From contig MGTT01000011.1 in the NCBI GenBank assembly GCA_001799575.1, forward strand, positions 220,025 to 284,024: a DNA stretch of 64,000 nucleotides, in the 5' to 3' direction. Source of the stretch: Elusimicrobia bacterium GWA2_56_46 (GTDB lineage: Bacteria; Elusimicrobiota; Elusimicrobia; Elusimicrobiales; UBA9959). The notes under the pieces were generated by a model. That model was not told the origin of the DNA and searched no databases. It worked only from the letters and a program-made list of their open reading frames with translations. The position numbers and the translations under genes were made by a program. Positions 35,375 to 43,858 of this stretch are shown one piece after another (positions within the stretch are counted from its first letter, which is position 1; every line of letters starts with the position of its first letter).

Positions 35375-35572
35375 ATTGGCCGTTCAATGAGCATAGCTCC
35401 TGATACGGCACTGACATAGCCTTGAGCAGCGCAAAGATGCCGGCGAAAATCGGCCTAAAGATCCCGAAAGGTTTTTTTCAGCGGACTGTTAGATCGCTTC
35501 GGTCAAAACATGATTAAGTATCTGAGTAGTCCCATTAAGTCTAACTTTACACCAGGTCTGGAGAAAGGCGTC

Positions 35573-35665
35573 GGGGACGCCCTTAGTTAATTAGCTTTTT
35601 CTGCACGATTTGTCTGGTGAAACAACCAGTATCGAATGCGAAACTAATTAACTAAGGGCGTCCCC
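35573..35665. repeat. 93-bp element with 22-bp perfect inverted ends
   Basis: Left arm 35573-35594 begins GGGGACGCCC and ends TTAATTAG; right arm 35644-35665 is its exact reverse complement. The 49-bp interior shows no gene. The form fits a small non-autonomous mobile or REP/BIME-like element. Confidence 0.8.
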
Positions 35666-35672
35666 AAAGAAA

Positions 35673-35695
35673 AGGCCCTTCAGGTGAAGGGCCTT
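35673..35695 (-). terminator. Rho-independent terminator of the small basic peptide gene
   Basis: On the minus strand AAGGCCCTTCA pairs with TGAAGGGCCTT around a CC loop, followed by TTCTTT. It lies 25 bp after the stop codon of the gene at 35720. Confidence 0.8.
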
Positions 35696-35719
35696 CGCTT
35701 ACAAAATACAGCGAACGAG

Positions 35720-35779
35720 TTATTTCCGTTTCGCTTTCTTCGCGACTTTTTTCTTCGCGACTTTTTTCTTAGCAGCCAT
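35720..35779 (-). CDS. 19-residue Lys/Ala-rich basic peptide (histone-H1-like)
   Basis: ATG at 35779, TAA at 35720-35722. The product is built from AAKKKVAKK-type repeats and ends KAKRK; 12 of 19 residues are Lys or Arg. A strong GGGAGGA ribosome site lies 5 bp before the ATG and a rho-independent terminator follows the stop, which argues strongly for a genuine expressed gene despite its size. Upstream on the minus strand, TTGCTT and TAAACT with 17 bp between them could be the promoter. Sequence resembles the Lys/Ala repeats of bacterial H1-like nucleoid proteins, so nucleic-acid binding is the best guess. Base composition is biased by the repeats. Confidence 0.75.
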   Translation of the reverse strand: MAAKKKVAKKKVAKKAKRK

Positions 35780-35866
35780 GTGTTTCCTCCCTTGCTTTCT
35801 TAATATCGCTAATTGAGTTTACATCATGCATTTTAAAAAAGCAATAGTTTTTTTATTTCTGTTTTT

Positions 35867-36877
35867 TTATTTCGTCTCCCACGCGTCGGGGCCGGACAGC
35901 AGAGTTTCAAGCTCGTTGTCCCTGGTGTCGCCTATGGCCGCCACTTGCGCGTAATAGAGTTCCTCGTAGGAAGGTTTCTCCGCGGAACGGAAGACTCCTA
36001 TCGGCAACGGAAACTCCGGCGGCTGGAAACCGCTTATCAGGTAAGCCATCTCGGCGTTGGTCTCGTCGTAAACCGCGACTTCGGACGGAACGCCGCCGGA
36101 TTTAAACTCCAGAATTTCAGCCTTGAGCCCGTTGAAAACTATGCCCTTGTTCCTGTTCTTTCCGAAGACCAGCGGCTTGCCGTGTTCCACCCGGATAAGC
36201 AGGTCGTCCTTATTTTCCGGATCTTTCAAAACGTCGAATTCCTTGTCCGTGAACGGCACGCATTTCTGCAGAATCTCCACGAAAGCCGTGCCTTTATGCG
36301 CGGCGGCGCGCTCAAGCAGGGCGGTGGTGCCGGCCATATCGGTGTCTATGCCGCGCGCGACGAACGTGCAGTCCAGGCCTACGGCGAACCGCGCCGGATT
36401 GAACGGATAGTCTATGGTGCCCATGGGAGAGGATTTGGTCTTCGCGCCCATCAGCGTGGTGGGGCTGGCCTGGCCTTTGGTCAGCGCATAGATGCGGTTA
36501 TTGAACAGCACGATCTTCAGGCCGATGTTACGGCGGATGGAATGCATCATATGGTTGCCGCCGATGGAGAGGCCGTCCCCGTCGCCGGTGATGACCCACA
36601 CGGCGAGCTCCGGATTGGAAAGTTTCACGCCGGAAGCGATTGCGCAGGCGCGGCCGTGTATGGAGTGAAAGCCGTAAGTGTTGACGTAATAAGGGAACCG
36701 GCTGGAACAGCCGATGCCGGAGATCACCGTGTACTTTTCGTGCGGCAGCCCCATGCCGGCCATGGCCTTCTGGATCTGGTTCAAAATAGCGAAGTCGCCG
36801 CAGCCGGGGCACCACTTCACCGGCAGAGTGGAAGCGAAATCTTTAGCCGTAAGTTTTGTGTGTTCCATTTTGGTCAA
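35867..36877 (-). CDS. korB: 2-oxoacid:ferredoxin oxidoreductase, beta subunit
   Basis: 336 residues. KWCPGCGDFAILNQIQKAM and GIGCSSRFPYY give the Fe-S/TPP region of the KorB/PorB family, IHGRACAIASGVKL is typical, and GDGDGLSIGGNH with the following LFNNRIYALTKGQ is the TPP-Mg site. Together with KorA it oxidatively decarboxylates a 2-oxoacid (most likely 2-oxoglutarate) to an acyl-CoA while reducing ferredoxin, or runs in reverse. It overlaps korA by 4 bp. The 2-oxoglutarate choice rests on the fused gamma-alpha partner and the divergent succinyl-CoA synthetase genes. Confidence 0.93.
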   Translation of the reverse strand: MTKMEHTKLTAKDFASTLPVKWCPGCGDFAILNQIQKAMAGMGLPHEKYTVISGIGCSSRFPYYVNTYGFHSIHGRACAIASGVKLSNPELAVWVITGDGDGLSIGGNHMMHSIRRNIGLKIVLFNNRIYALTKGQASPTTLMGAKTKSSPMGTIDYPFNPARFAVGLDCTFVARGIDTDMAGTTALLERAAAHKGTAFVEILQKCVPFTDKEFDVLKDPENKDDLLIRVEHGKPLVFGKNRNKGIVFNGLKAEILEFKSGGVPSEVAVYDETNAEMAYLISGFQPPEFPLPIGVFRSAEKPSYEELYYAQVAAIGDTRDNELETLLSGPDAWETK

Positions 36878-38724
36878 TTCCCTCTCAGGATCTCCTTGAT
36901 CTTGCCGAGCACTTCCTCCGAATTCAGCGGCTGGCCCTGAACCTTGTTGAGGCCTATGGGTTCGAGCGCGTAAGCCGAACGCAGCATCATCCGGAACTGG
37001 CCCGTGTTCTCTTCCGGCACCAGCACCTTGCGGAAGCGCCGCATGACGGTGCCGAGGTCGGCCGGCAGCGGGTTCATGAACCTGACATGTATGGCCGAAA
37101 CATTAAGGCCGGTGGCGCGGGCCTCGCTTACCGCCTGGGTGATGGCCCCGAAAGTCGAACCCCAGCCCACCACCAGCAGCTCGCCTTCTTCGGCGCCGTG
37201 TATTCTGACCGGCGGGATCTCCCTGACCACCCTGGCCACTTTCTCGTCCCGCAGCTTCGTCATCTTTTCGTGGTTTTCCGCGTCATAACTGATAGCGCCC
37301 GAACCTTCGGCTTTCTCAAGCCCCCCGGTCCGGTGTTCATAGCCCTTCATGCCGGGGCCGGCCCACGGGCGCGCCAGCGTATCATGGTCGCGCATATAGG
37401 GTTTATAATTCTCCGGCTCCGGCAGAGGCGGAAGCGCGAATTTCGGCAGTTCGGAAAGTTTAGGGATCCTGAACGGCTCGGAGCCGTTGGAAAGATAAGC
37501 GTTGGACAGCACGATCACCGGCGTCATATATTTTACCGCTATGCGCGCGGCTTCGAGAGTGGTGTTGAAACAGTCGGCCGGGCTGGAGGCGGCCATCACC
37601 ACCAGGGGCGATTCGCCGTGCCGGCCGTAAACGGCCTGCAGCAGATCCGACTGTTCGGTCTTGGTCGGCAGTCCCGTGGAGGGGCCGCCGCGCTGGACGT
37701 TGACCACCACCAGCGGCAGCTCCGCGATGACGGCCAGACCAAGCGCCTCTATCTTCAGACTTAAGCCGGGGCCGCTGGTGCCGGTGGCGGACATGCAGCC
37801 GGCGAACGACGCTCCGATCGAGGCGCAGACCGCCGCGATCTCGTCTTCGGCCTGATAGACCACGACGTCGTTGGCCTTATGCTTGGCCAGCGTCTGAAGG
37901 ATCTCGGAAGCCGGCGTGATGGGATAGGAGCCGTAGAAAAGTTTGCGCTTGAGAAGTTTGGCGGCCGTGATCAGCGCGTAAGCGGCGGCTTCGTTGCCGG
38001 TGAGGTTGCGGTACTTGCCCGCCGCCACGGGGCTTTTTTTTATCTGGAACCGCGCGTCGAAGATCTCGGTCGCGTCCGCGTAATTGCGGCCGGCCATCAG
38101 CACTTTCCTGTTGGCTTCGGCCAGCTCGGGGCTTTTTTTAAACTTGGTGTTGATCCAGTTAAGGGTAGGTTCCAGCGGCAGGTCGTACATCCAGTACATG
38201 ATGCCCAGCATATAAAAATTCTTGCATTTGGCGATCTGGGATTTGGTCAGTCCGGAATCTTTAAGGGCGCTCTCCGTAAGAGCGCTTACGGGAATAGCGA
38301 TGACGCGGTAATTGGAAAGCGTGCCGTCCTCCAGAGGGTTGGCCGAATATCCCGCCTTTTCAAGCGCCGCGGGAGTGAAGACATCGGAGTTGGTGATAAT
38401 AACGGAACCCTTGTCGATATTTTTGATATTGACCGCCAGGGCGGCGGGGTTCATGGCTATCAGGACGTCCGGCCTGGTGCCGGGCGTCAAAACGGATTCG
38501 TCGCCAAAACTTATCTGGAAGCCGCTCACGCCGCCCAAAGAGCCCGCCGGGGCGCGGATCTCGGCCGGATAATCCGGCAAAGTGCTGAGATCGTTGCCGG
38601 CTATGGCCGTGGCGTTGGCGAACTGGCTGCCCACCAGCTGTATGCCGTCGCCCGAGTCGCCCGCGAAGCGTATGGTTATGGAAGCCAGTTCGCTCACCTT
38701 TATCTTTTTGGAAGACTTGATCAT
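36874..38724 (-). CDS. korA: 2-oxoacid:ferredoxin oxidoreductase, fused gamma-alpha subunit
   Basis: 616 residues. The gamma domain is N-terminal (IRFAGDSGDGIQLVGSQFA, PAGSLGGVSGFQISFG; about 1-190). The alpha pyrimidine-binding domain follows (GSYPITPASEILQ, QAEDEIAAVCASIGASFAG, VVNVQRGGPSTGLPTKTEQ), then the C-terminal domain (VGWGSTFGAITQAV, FRKVLVPEENTGQF). This gamma-alpha order is the Kor type found in many bacteria and differs from four-subunit enzymes. AGAGGTG precedes the ATG. No ferredoxin-like delta subunit gene is adjacent. Confidence 0.93.
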   Translation of the reverse strand: MIKSSKKIKVSELASITIRFAGDSGDGIQLVGSQFANATAIAGNDLSTLPDYPAEIRAPAGSLGGVSGFQISFGDESVLTPGTRPDVLIAMNPAALAVNIKNIDKGSVIITNSDVFTPAALEKAGYSANPLEDGTLSNYRVIAIPVSALTESALKDSGLTKSQIAKCKNFYMLGIMYWMYDLPLEPTLNWINTKFKKSPELAEANRKVLMAGRNYADATEIFDARFQIKKSPVAAGKYRNLTGNEAAAYALITAAKLLKRKLFYGSYPITPASEILQTLAKHKANDVVVYQAEDEIAAVCASIGASFAGCMSATGTSGPGLSLKIEALGLAVIAELPLVVVNVQRGGPSTGLPTKTEQSDLLQAVYGRHGESPLVVMAASSPADCFNTTLEAARIAVKYMTPVIVLSNAYLSNGSEPFRIPKLSELPKFALPPLPEPENYKPYMRDHDTLARPWAGPGMKGYEHRTGGLEKAEGSGAISYDAENHEKMTKLRDEKVARVVREIPPVRIHGAEEGELLVVGWGSTFGAITQAVSEARATGLNVSAIHVRFMNPLPADLGTVMRRFRKVLVPEENTGQFRMMLRSAYALEPIGLNKVQGQPLNSEEVLGKIKEILRGN

Positions 38725-38765
38725 GTTGGCACCTCTATAATGGGGGACTGGACTTGATACTTCAA

Positions 38766-38771
38766 ATTATA
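38766..38771 (-). promoter_or_regulatory. TATAAT -10 box for korAB in the divergent korA-sucC region
   Basis: A perfect TATAAT on the minus strand lies in the 81-bp AT-rich gap between korA and sucC. The -35 is weak (TTGCGT with a 19-bp spacer at best). The shared gap suggests joint control of both units. Confidence 0.45.
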
Positions 38772-38805
38772 CTACAAAATACATTGGCAGACGCAACGGA
38801 GGCCC

Positions 38806-39963
38806 ATGAAACTGCTTGAATACGAAGGCAAGGATATATTCGCGGCTTATAAAATACCCATCCAGCGCAGGTACGGCGTGATCCGCATAGGCGACAGCGC
38901 GGAAAACGTGAAGCTGGACGGCAACGGGCCCTGGGTCGTCAAAGCCCAGGTGCTGACCGGCGGACGGGGCAAGGCGGGAGGCGTCAAGATAGCCCGCACA
39001 AAAGAAGAGGCCCATACCTACATTAAGAATATGCTGGGGATGAAGATCGTCACCCATCAGACCCACGGGGCCGCTCTCACGGTGGAAGAAGTGCTGGTGG
39101 AAGCCGCCTGCGCTCCCGAGCGAGAGATCTATATTTCAGTGGTTCTGGACCGCAAAGAGGCCGCGCCCATGATAATAGCTTCCGCGGAGGGCGGCATGTC
39201 CATAGAAGAGCTGGCCCGGACCAGGCCCGAATGCATCATCAGAATGCCGGTGGATCTTGACGCCGGACTGCCGGATTTCCAGGCGCGGGAGCTGGCTTTC
39301 GCCCTGAAAATACCCAAAAAGAATTTCTGCGATTTCACGGCTCTGGCCAAGGCTCTCGCCAGGGTGTTTCTGGATTATGACGCGAGCCTGGTAGAAATAA
39401 ATCCGCTGGCCATCACCAGCGACGGAGAACTGGTGGCCGTGGACGCCAAAATAGTGACCGACGACAACGCCCTGTTCCGCCATAAGGATCTGGAAGCCAA
39501 ACCCGACCATGAATCCTCCGAGATAGAGAAAGAAGCGAAAGCCGTCGGCATAAACTATATCGGCCTGGACGGCTCCATCGGCTGCATGGTGAACGGCGCG
39601 GGCCTCGCCATGGCGACGCTTGACACGGTCAGGCTCGCAGGCGGCAGCGCGGCCAACTTCCTGGACGTTGGCGGCGGCGCGAACGTGGAACAGATAACCA
39701 AAGCTTTCCAGATCATTCTGAAAGACGCCAAGGTGAAAGCCGTTCTGGTCAACATCTTCGGCGGGATCATGAAGTGCGATAATATAGCCAACGGCATAGT
39801 GGAAGCGACAAAAAAAGCCAGGCTCCAGGTGCCCCTGATCGTGCGCCTTGAAGGCACGAACGTAAAAGAGGGCAAGGCGATACTGAAAGATTCGGGCCTT
39901 AAGCTGGAGCAGGCCGACTCCCTCTGGGAAGCGGCGCAGAAAGCCGTAAAGGCCGCCAACTGA
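38806..39963 (+). CDS. sucC: Succinyl-CoA synthetase (ADP/GDP-forming), beta subunit
   Basis: 385 residues with the ATP-grasp fold: MKLLEYEGKDIFAAYKIP, VVKAQVLTGGRGKAGGVK, the metal-binding VEINPLAIT and VAVDAKI, and the power-helix region GGGANVEQITKAFQIIL with NIFGGIMKCDNIANGIV. It pairs with SucD to convert succinyl-CoA, ADP and phosphate to succinate, CoA and ATP. GGAGG precedes the ATG. It is divergent from korA, which makes the succinyl-CoA substrate, so the two units form a 2-oxoglutarate-to-succinate module. Confidence 0.96.
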   Translation: MKLLEYEGKDIFAAYKIPIQRRYGVIRIGDSAENVKLDGNGPWVVKAQVLTGGRGKAGGVKIARTKEEAHTYIKNMLGMKIVTHQTHGAALTVEEVLVEAACAPEREIYISVVLDRKEAAPMIIASAEGGMSIEELARTRPECIIRMPVDLDAGLPDFQARELAFALKIPKKNFCDFTALAKALARVFLDYDASLVEINPLAITSDGELVAVDAKIVTDDNALFRHKDLEAKPDHESSEIEKEAKAVGINYIGLDGSIGCMVNGAGLAMATLDTVRLAGGSAANFLDVGGGANVEQITKAFQIILKDAKVKAVLVNIFGGIMKCDNIANGIVEATKKARLQVPLIVRLEGTNVKEGKAILKDSGLKLEQADSLWEAAQKAVKAAN

Positions 39964-40023
39964 GACCGTGGCTCTCGGCTTGTGATTCGAAACGAGCCCC
40001 CCATATTTCCGGAGGAAATTGAC

Positions 40024-40935
40024 ATGTCTATACTTTTAAATAAGGATTCAAAGATCCTCGTCCACGGCATGACCGGCGCGCAGGGCTCATTCCACTCCCG
40101 GCTGTGCCTGGAATACGGCTGCAATATCGTGGCCGGGATGACGCCCGGAAAAGGCGGAACCAGGCACTTTGACATACCGGTCTTCAACACCGTCAAAGAA
40201 GCCGTCAGGGAAACAGGGGCCGACACTTCGCTCATCTTCGTGCCGCCGCCATTCGCGGCCGATTCCATTCTGGAAGCGGCTGAAGCGGGCATAAAGCTCA
40301 TCATCTGCATCACGGAGGGAATACCCGTGCTGGACATGGCGCGGGTAAAAAAACGCCTCCGCTTTCTGGAATTGGAAGGGCGGGGCGTAACGCTGGTCGG
40401 GCCCAACTGTCCCGGCGTCATAACCCCCGGCGAATGCAAAGCCGGCATCATGCCGGGGTATATCCACAAGAAAGGCCACGTCGGCATCGTGTCCCGCTCC
40501 GGGACGCTTACCTACGAGGCGGTGTGGCAGCTGACCAGCCAGGGGCTGGGCCAATCCACCGTGGTGGGGATAGGCGGGGATCCCGTGCAGGGCATGAATT
40601 TCGTGGACGTTCTTAAGATGTTCGAAGCCGACCAGGACACCAGCGCGGTGGTGATGATAGGCGAAATAGGCGGCTCCGCGGAGGAAGACGCGGCACGCTT
40701 TATAAAAGCGCGCATGACCAAGCCGGTATTCTCTTTCATAGCCGGCCGGACCGCCCCCCCCGGACGCCGCATGGGGCATGCCGGCGCCATCGTGGAAGGC
40801 GCTTCGGGCACCCATGCCTCCAAGGTGGAGGCGCTTGAGAACGCGGGCGTAACCGTAGTGGAGAACCTCTCCCTGATGGGCGAGACCGTGGCGGCCGGCC
40901 TCAAACCGAAAGCAAAAGCCGGGAAGAAATCATGA
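40024..40935 (+). CDS. sucD: Succinyl-CoA synthetase, alpha subunit
   Basis: 303 residues from the ATG at 40024, which has a GGAGGAAA site; 14 upstream in-frame codons lack one. The CoA-binding fold has [13 protein letters not shown] and GMTPGKGG. The phospho-His is in [13 protein letters not shown], and [20 protein letters not shown] and [12 protein letters not shown] are family signatures. It forms the heterodimer with SucC, 60 bp downstream of it. The last codons overlap the start of the CorA-like gene as ATGA, so the three genes are one operon. Confidence 0.96.
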   Translation: MSILLNKDSKILVHGMTGAQGSFHSRLCLEYGCNIVAGMTPGKGGTRHFDIPVFNTVKEAVRETGADTSLIFVPPPFAADSILEAAEAGIKLIICITEGIPVLDMARVKKRLRFLELEGRGVTLVGPNCPGVITPGECKAGIMPGYIHKKGHVGIVSRSGTLTYEAVWQLTSQGLGQSTVVGIGGDPVQGMNFVDVLKMFEADQDTSAVVMIGEIGGSAEEDAARFIKARMTKPVFSFIAGRTAPPGRRMGHAGAIVEGASGTHASKVEALENAGVTVVENLSLMGETVAAGLKPKAKAGKKS

Positions 40936-41858
40936 TAAAACGCTACAAACTAGAAAACAACCAGCTGATCCAGACCGGGGACGACGCCCCCCTGATCTGG
41001 CTGCTCATAGATCCGACCGAGGACGAGAAAAAATGGGTCGTGGGCAATTTCAATCTGGATGAGCACAACCTCGCTTCGGCTTTCGACCCGGAAGAACCGG
41101 CCCGCATGGAATTCGAGCCGGATCATCTGGAGCTCATCTTTAAACGGCCCAAAAACTATTCCTCCAACGACCAGTTCCTGTTCAAAGTCTCTTCCATGGG
41201 CCTGTTTCTGTTCAAGGACAAGCTGATCGTAGCCATCTCCGAAGACCTGAATCTCTTCGCCGGTAAATATTTCAAGCACGTCACCGGCATCAAGGAGATC
41301 TTCCTGAAACTGATCTACAACTCCATTTTCCATTTCATGGAACACCTGAAGATCATAAACATGATAGCCGACGAAATAGAGCGCAAGATCAATTCCTCCA
41401 TGGAAAACCGGTATCTGCTGAATCTGTTCACGCTGGAGAAAAGCCTGGTCTACTATCTTAACGCCGTAAACGCCAATTCCTACGTGATAGAACGCCTCAA
41501 ACACGCCGCGGAAAAAGTGGGGTTCTCTCAGCGCAGCGTGGAATTCCTGGACGACATAATGATTGAAAACAACCAGTGCTCGCGCCAGGCGGAAATTTAC
41601 TCCAACATCCTGGCCGGCCTTATGGACGCCAGGGCGTCCATCGTCAGCAATAATCTGAACGTGATGATGAAGAACCTCAACGCCGTGGTCATAGCGATAG
41701 CGGTGCCGAGCTTCTTCGCCGGCGTCGGCGGCATGTCCGAGCTCGCGACTATCACCCAGATCGCCGACCCCCGCGTGACCTATCCGGTTTTCATACTGCT
41801 CATGTCGGGCCTAGGCGTGGCGGTTTACTGGATCATAAAGCACGTAGAGAAACACTAA
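40932..41858 (+). CDS. corA: CorA-family divalent metal transporter with GMS in place of GMN
   Basis: 308 residues. A cytoplasmic alpha/beta and coiled-coil domain ([19 protein letters not shown], then [15 protein letters not shown]) leads to two C-terminal membrane helices ([16 protein letters not shown] and [19 protein letters not shown]) with a basic HVEKH tail, as in CorA. The signature loop Gly-Met-Asn reads GGMSEL here, which is unusual because the Asn coordinates hydrated Mg2+ in CorA. It could carry another ion or be a ZntB-like variant. It is translationally coupled to sucD, an uncommon neighbour. Confidence 0.8.
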   Translation: MIKRYKLENNQLIQTGDDAPLIWLLIDPTEDEKKWVVGNFNLDEHNLASAFDPEEPARMEFEPDHLELIFKRPKNYSSNDQFLFKVSSMGLFLFKDKLIVAISEDLNLFAGKYFKHVTGIKEIFLKLIYNSIFHFMEHLKIINMIADEIERKINSSMENRYLLNLFTLEKSLVYYLNAVNANSYVIERLKHAAEKVGFSQRSVEFLDDIMIENNQCSRQAEIYSNILAGLMDARASIVSNNLNVMMKNLNAVVIAIAVPSFFAGVGGMSELATITQIADPRVTYPVFILLMSGLGVAVYWIIKHVEKH

Positions 41859-41884
41859 CCGGTAATGCCCGCAGGGCATTACCT

Positions 41885-41980
41885 GAAGGATAAAGGCTAA
41901 AGGATTAAGGAAACTCACAGAGAATATATAAAGTTTTTTTGCCCTTTAGCCCTTATCCCTCATCCTTTAGCCTTTTCCCT
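41885..41980. repeat. Inverted pair of degenerate heptamer arrays before rimO
   Basis: Left: AAGGATA, AAGGCTA, AAGGATT, AAGG (41886-41911). Right: the inverse of AAGGCTA, AAGGATG, AGGGATA and AGGGCTA-like units (about 41942-41978), reaching the rimO start codon. They are separated by about 30 bp of AT-rich DNA. Confidence 0.75.
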
Positions 41981-41981
41981 T

Positions 41982-43367
41982 ATGCCTAAAGTTTTTATCG
42001 TTTCCCTGGGCTGTCCTAAGAACCTGACTGACGCCGAGGTGATGGCCGGACACCTTGCCGCGGCCGGGTATGAGCTGACCGCGGACAAAAACAAGGCCGA
42101 CGTCGTTCTGATAAACACCTGCGCCTTTCTCAGTTCCGCCGCCAGGGAATCGGAAGCCGAGATAAACCGCTTTATCTCCCTTAAAAAGCGGGGGAAGATC
42201 TCAAAAATCGCCGTGACCGGCTGCCTGGTCGAACGCGAGAAGGATTCGCTGCTCAAGAGATTCCCGCAGATAGACGCTGTTGCGGGAATAAACGCCCTGG
42301 ACCGGATAGCTTCCGCCCTGGACGGCGGCGGCAGCCATATCCTGCCGGCGACCCTGCCGCTTGCCGCCCCTAAACTGAAAGTCCGTCTCACCGCCCCTCA
42401 CAGCGCCTACCTGAAAATTGCCGACGGCTGCGACAATCACTGTTCGTACTGCGCTATTCCCATGATACGCGGGCGCTTCCGGTCAAAACCGATGGAGGAC
42501 GTGATCGACGAAGCAAAAAACCTGGCCGGATCCGGAGCCAGGGAGATCTCGCTCATCGCGCAGGACACTACTTCCTACGGGCTGGATCTATATGGCCGGC
42601 CCAGACTTTACGAACTCTTAAAGGAACTTATAAAGATCCCGGGCGTGGATTGGCTGCGACTCATGTACGTCTACCCGGAAAAGCTTTCTTCCGAGATTCT
42701 CAAATTTATGCGGGACGAGGAAAAGATAGTCCATTATCTGGATCTGCCGCTGCAGCATATCTCGGACAATGTCCTTAAAAAGATGAACCGCCGCTCCACG
42801 GAAAGCTCCATAAAACGCAAGCTGGCGTCCATCAGGAAATTAGTGCCTGATATCGCTTTAAGAACCAGCTTTATCTCCGGCTTTCCCGGCGAGACTGAAA
42901 AAGATTTCAAAAAACTGCTGGCGTTTACCGCCGGGGCAGGCTTCGATAACGTGGCCGTTTTCGCCTATTCCCGCGAACCCGGAACCCCGGCCGCCCGACT
43001 GCCGGGGCAGATACCGGAAACGGTAAAAACCGCCCGCATGAACGAGCTGATAACCGCGCAAAGCCGGGTAGTAGACCGTATAAACCTCGGTCTGGCGGGG
43101 AAAACAGTAAAAGTTCTAATGGACTCGGGGAATTTCGGCCGCACCTACCGCGACGCCCCGGAGATAGACGGGAAAGTGGAAGTGATACCGGACGCCATAG
43201 GCCATAAGCCGGACGCCATAGGCAGAAAAACCAAAAAAACTTATGGCTTAAAGCCTACGGCCTATGGCAGCGCAGGAGCCCCTCCCACGCTTAAAGCAGG
43301 CGATTTCATTAACGTAAAAATAACCGGCGCCGCCGGCTACCTCCGCCGCGGCACGGAAATCCGGTGA
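41982..43367 (+). CDS. rimO: Ribosomal protein S12 methylthiotransferase RimO
   Basis: 461 residues. An N-terminal UPF0004 domain (VSLGCPKNLTDAEVM, NTCAFLSSAA, TGCLVER) precedes the radical SAM domain with CDNHCSYC (CX3CX2C), ISLIAQDTTSYG, RLMYVYPE, LDLPLQHISDNVLKKMNR and FISGFPGE. SLGCPKN and LDLPLQH are RimO rather than MiaB signatures. It adds a methylthio group to an Asp of S12. The C-terminal TRAM domain is interrupted near residues 404-430 by a peptide (PDAIGHKPDAIG, then TYGLKPTAYG) encoded by an inverted pair of heptamer blocks. The ATG lacks a clear ribosome site and abuts a degenerate heptamer array. Confidence 0.93.
   Translation: MPKVFIVSLGCPKNLTDAEVMAGHLAAAGYELTADKNKADVVLINTCAFLSSAARESEAEINRFISLKKRGKISKIAVTGCLVEREKDSLLKRFPQIDAVAGINALDRIASALDGGGSHILPATLPLAAPKLKVRLTAPHSAYLKIADGCDNHCSYCAIPMIRGRFRSKPMEDVIDEAKNLAGSGAREISLIAQDTTSYGLDLYGRPRLYELLKELIKIPGVDWLRLMYVYPEKLSSEILKFMRDEEKIVHYLDLPLQHISDNVLKKMNRRSTESSIKRKLASIRKLVPDIALRTSFISGFPGETEKDFKKLLAFTAGAGFDNVAVFAYSREPGTPAARLPGQIPETVKTARMNELITAQSRVVDRINLGLAGKTVKVLMDSGNFGRTYRDAPEIDGKVEVIPDAIGHKPDAIGRKTKKTYGLKPTAYGSAGAPPTLKAGDFINVKITGAAGYLRRGTEIR
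43194..43268. repeat. Inverted pair of GCCATAR heptamer blocks inside rimO
   Basis: Left block: GCCATAG, GCCATAA, GCCGGAC, GCCATAG (43194-43221). Right block: TTATGGC, TTAAAGC, CTACGGC, CTATGGC (43241-43268), each seven bases and inverse to the left. The reading frame is kept through both. Confidence 0.85.
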
Positions 43368-43385
43368 CATAATACTCTGGAATCC

Positions 43386-43514
43386 GGCCACGGTGTGGCC
43401 GATAGCGTGCCCGACGGGCCCATACCCTCGCCAAGCCCCCGACTGGACTTCTCGCGGCTCTATACCCAAAGCCCGCCAGCCCGGCGTTGCCTTTTCAGTA
43501 CAGACCTTTCTGGC
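43386..43514. repeat. 129-bp duplicated element, copy 1
   Basis: It matches 45392-45520 with about 8 differences by my count (roughly 94% identity), at an offset of 2,006 bp, without gaps. It includes the last codons and stop of the zinc peptidase gene. Confidence 0.92.
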
Positions 43515-43851
43515 GCAGTTCCTCGTCGGTCATGCCGAAGTGGTGGGCCAGTTCGTGCATCACCACGTGCCGCACTTCCTCTTCTATCTCTTCCGGGGTG
43601 GAACACTCCGCCTCTATGTTCTTCTTAAAGAGCGTTATCTTGTCCGGCATGGCCCCGCTGTAACCGGTATCCCTGTCCAAAAGCGGGATACCCTCGTATA
43701 ACCCCAGCAGCCCGCCCCCAAAGCGCCGCTCCCGCGCACGCCCGGGCGCGTCGGCCACGATCACAACGACATTCTTCATTTTGTCTCTGAAAAATTTCGG
43801 CAGCCCCCTAATCGCCTTCCCCGCCAATTTTTCAAATTCTTCCGGTGTCAT
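43495..43851 (-). CDS. Small zinicin-like metallopeptidase
   Basis: 118 residues from the ATG at 43851, chosen because MTPEEFEKLAGKAI is the usual family start and the upstream DNA is an unrelated gene remnant. HELAHHFGMTDEEL is a HExxHxxGxxD zinc site, and LLGLYEGIPLLDRD and PDKITLFKKNIE match small minimal metallopeptidases of the DUF1025/zincin-like family. Cytosolic, substrate unknown. The C-terminal RQKGLY and stop fall within the 129-bp duplicated element. No ribosome site is obvious. Confidence 0.82.
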   Translation of the reverse strand: MTPEEFEKLAGKAIRGLPKFFRDKMKNVVVIVADAPGRARERRFGGGLLGLYEGIPLLDRDTGYSGAMPDKITLFKKNIEAECSTPEEIEEEVRHVVMHELAHHFGMTDEELRQKGLY

Positions 43852-43858
43852 AGGTTTT

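Larger units (their letters stand above)
35375..35719. other. Gene-poor stretch with inverted repeat and terminator
   Basis: I see no gene in 35375-35572. The remainder holds a 22-bp perfect inverted repeat (35573-35665) and the terminator of the 19-residue peptide gene (35673-35695). Confidence 0.7.

Noticed and set aside
35375..35572. Possible small RNA or gene after pyruvate kinase
   Set aside because: No convincing promoter, stem-loop with T-run or coding frame could be made out.
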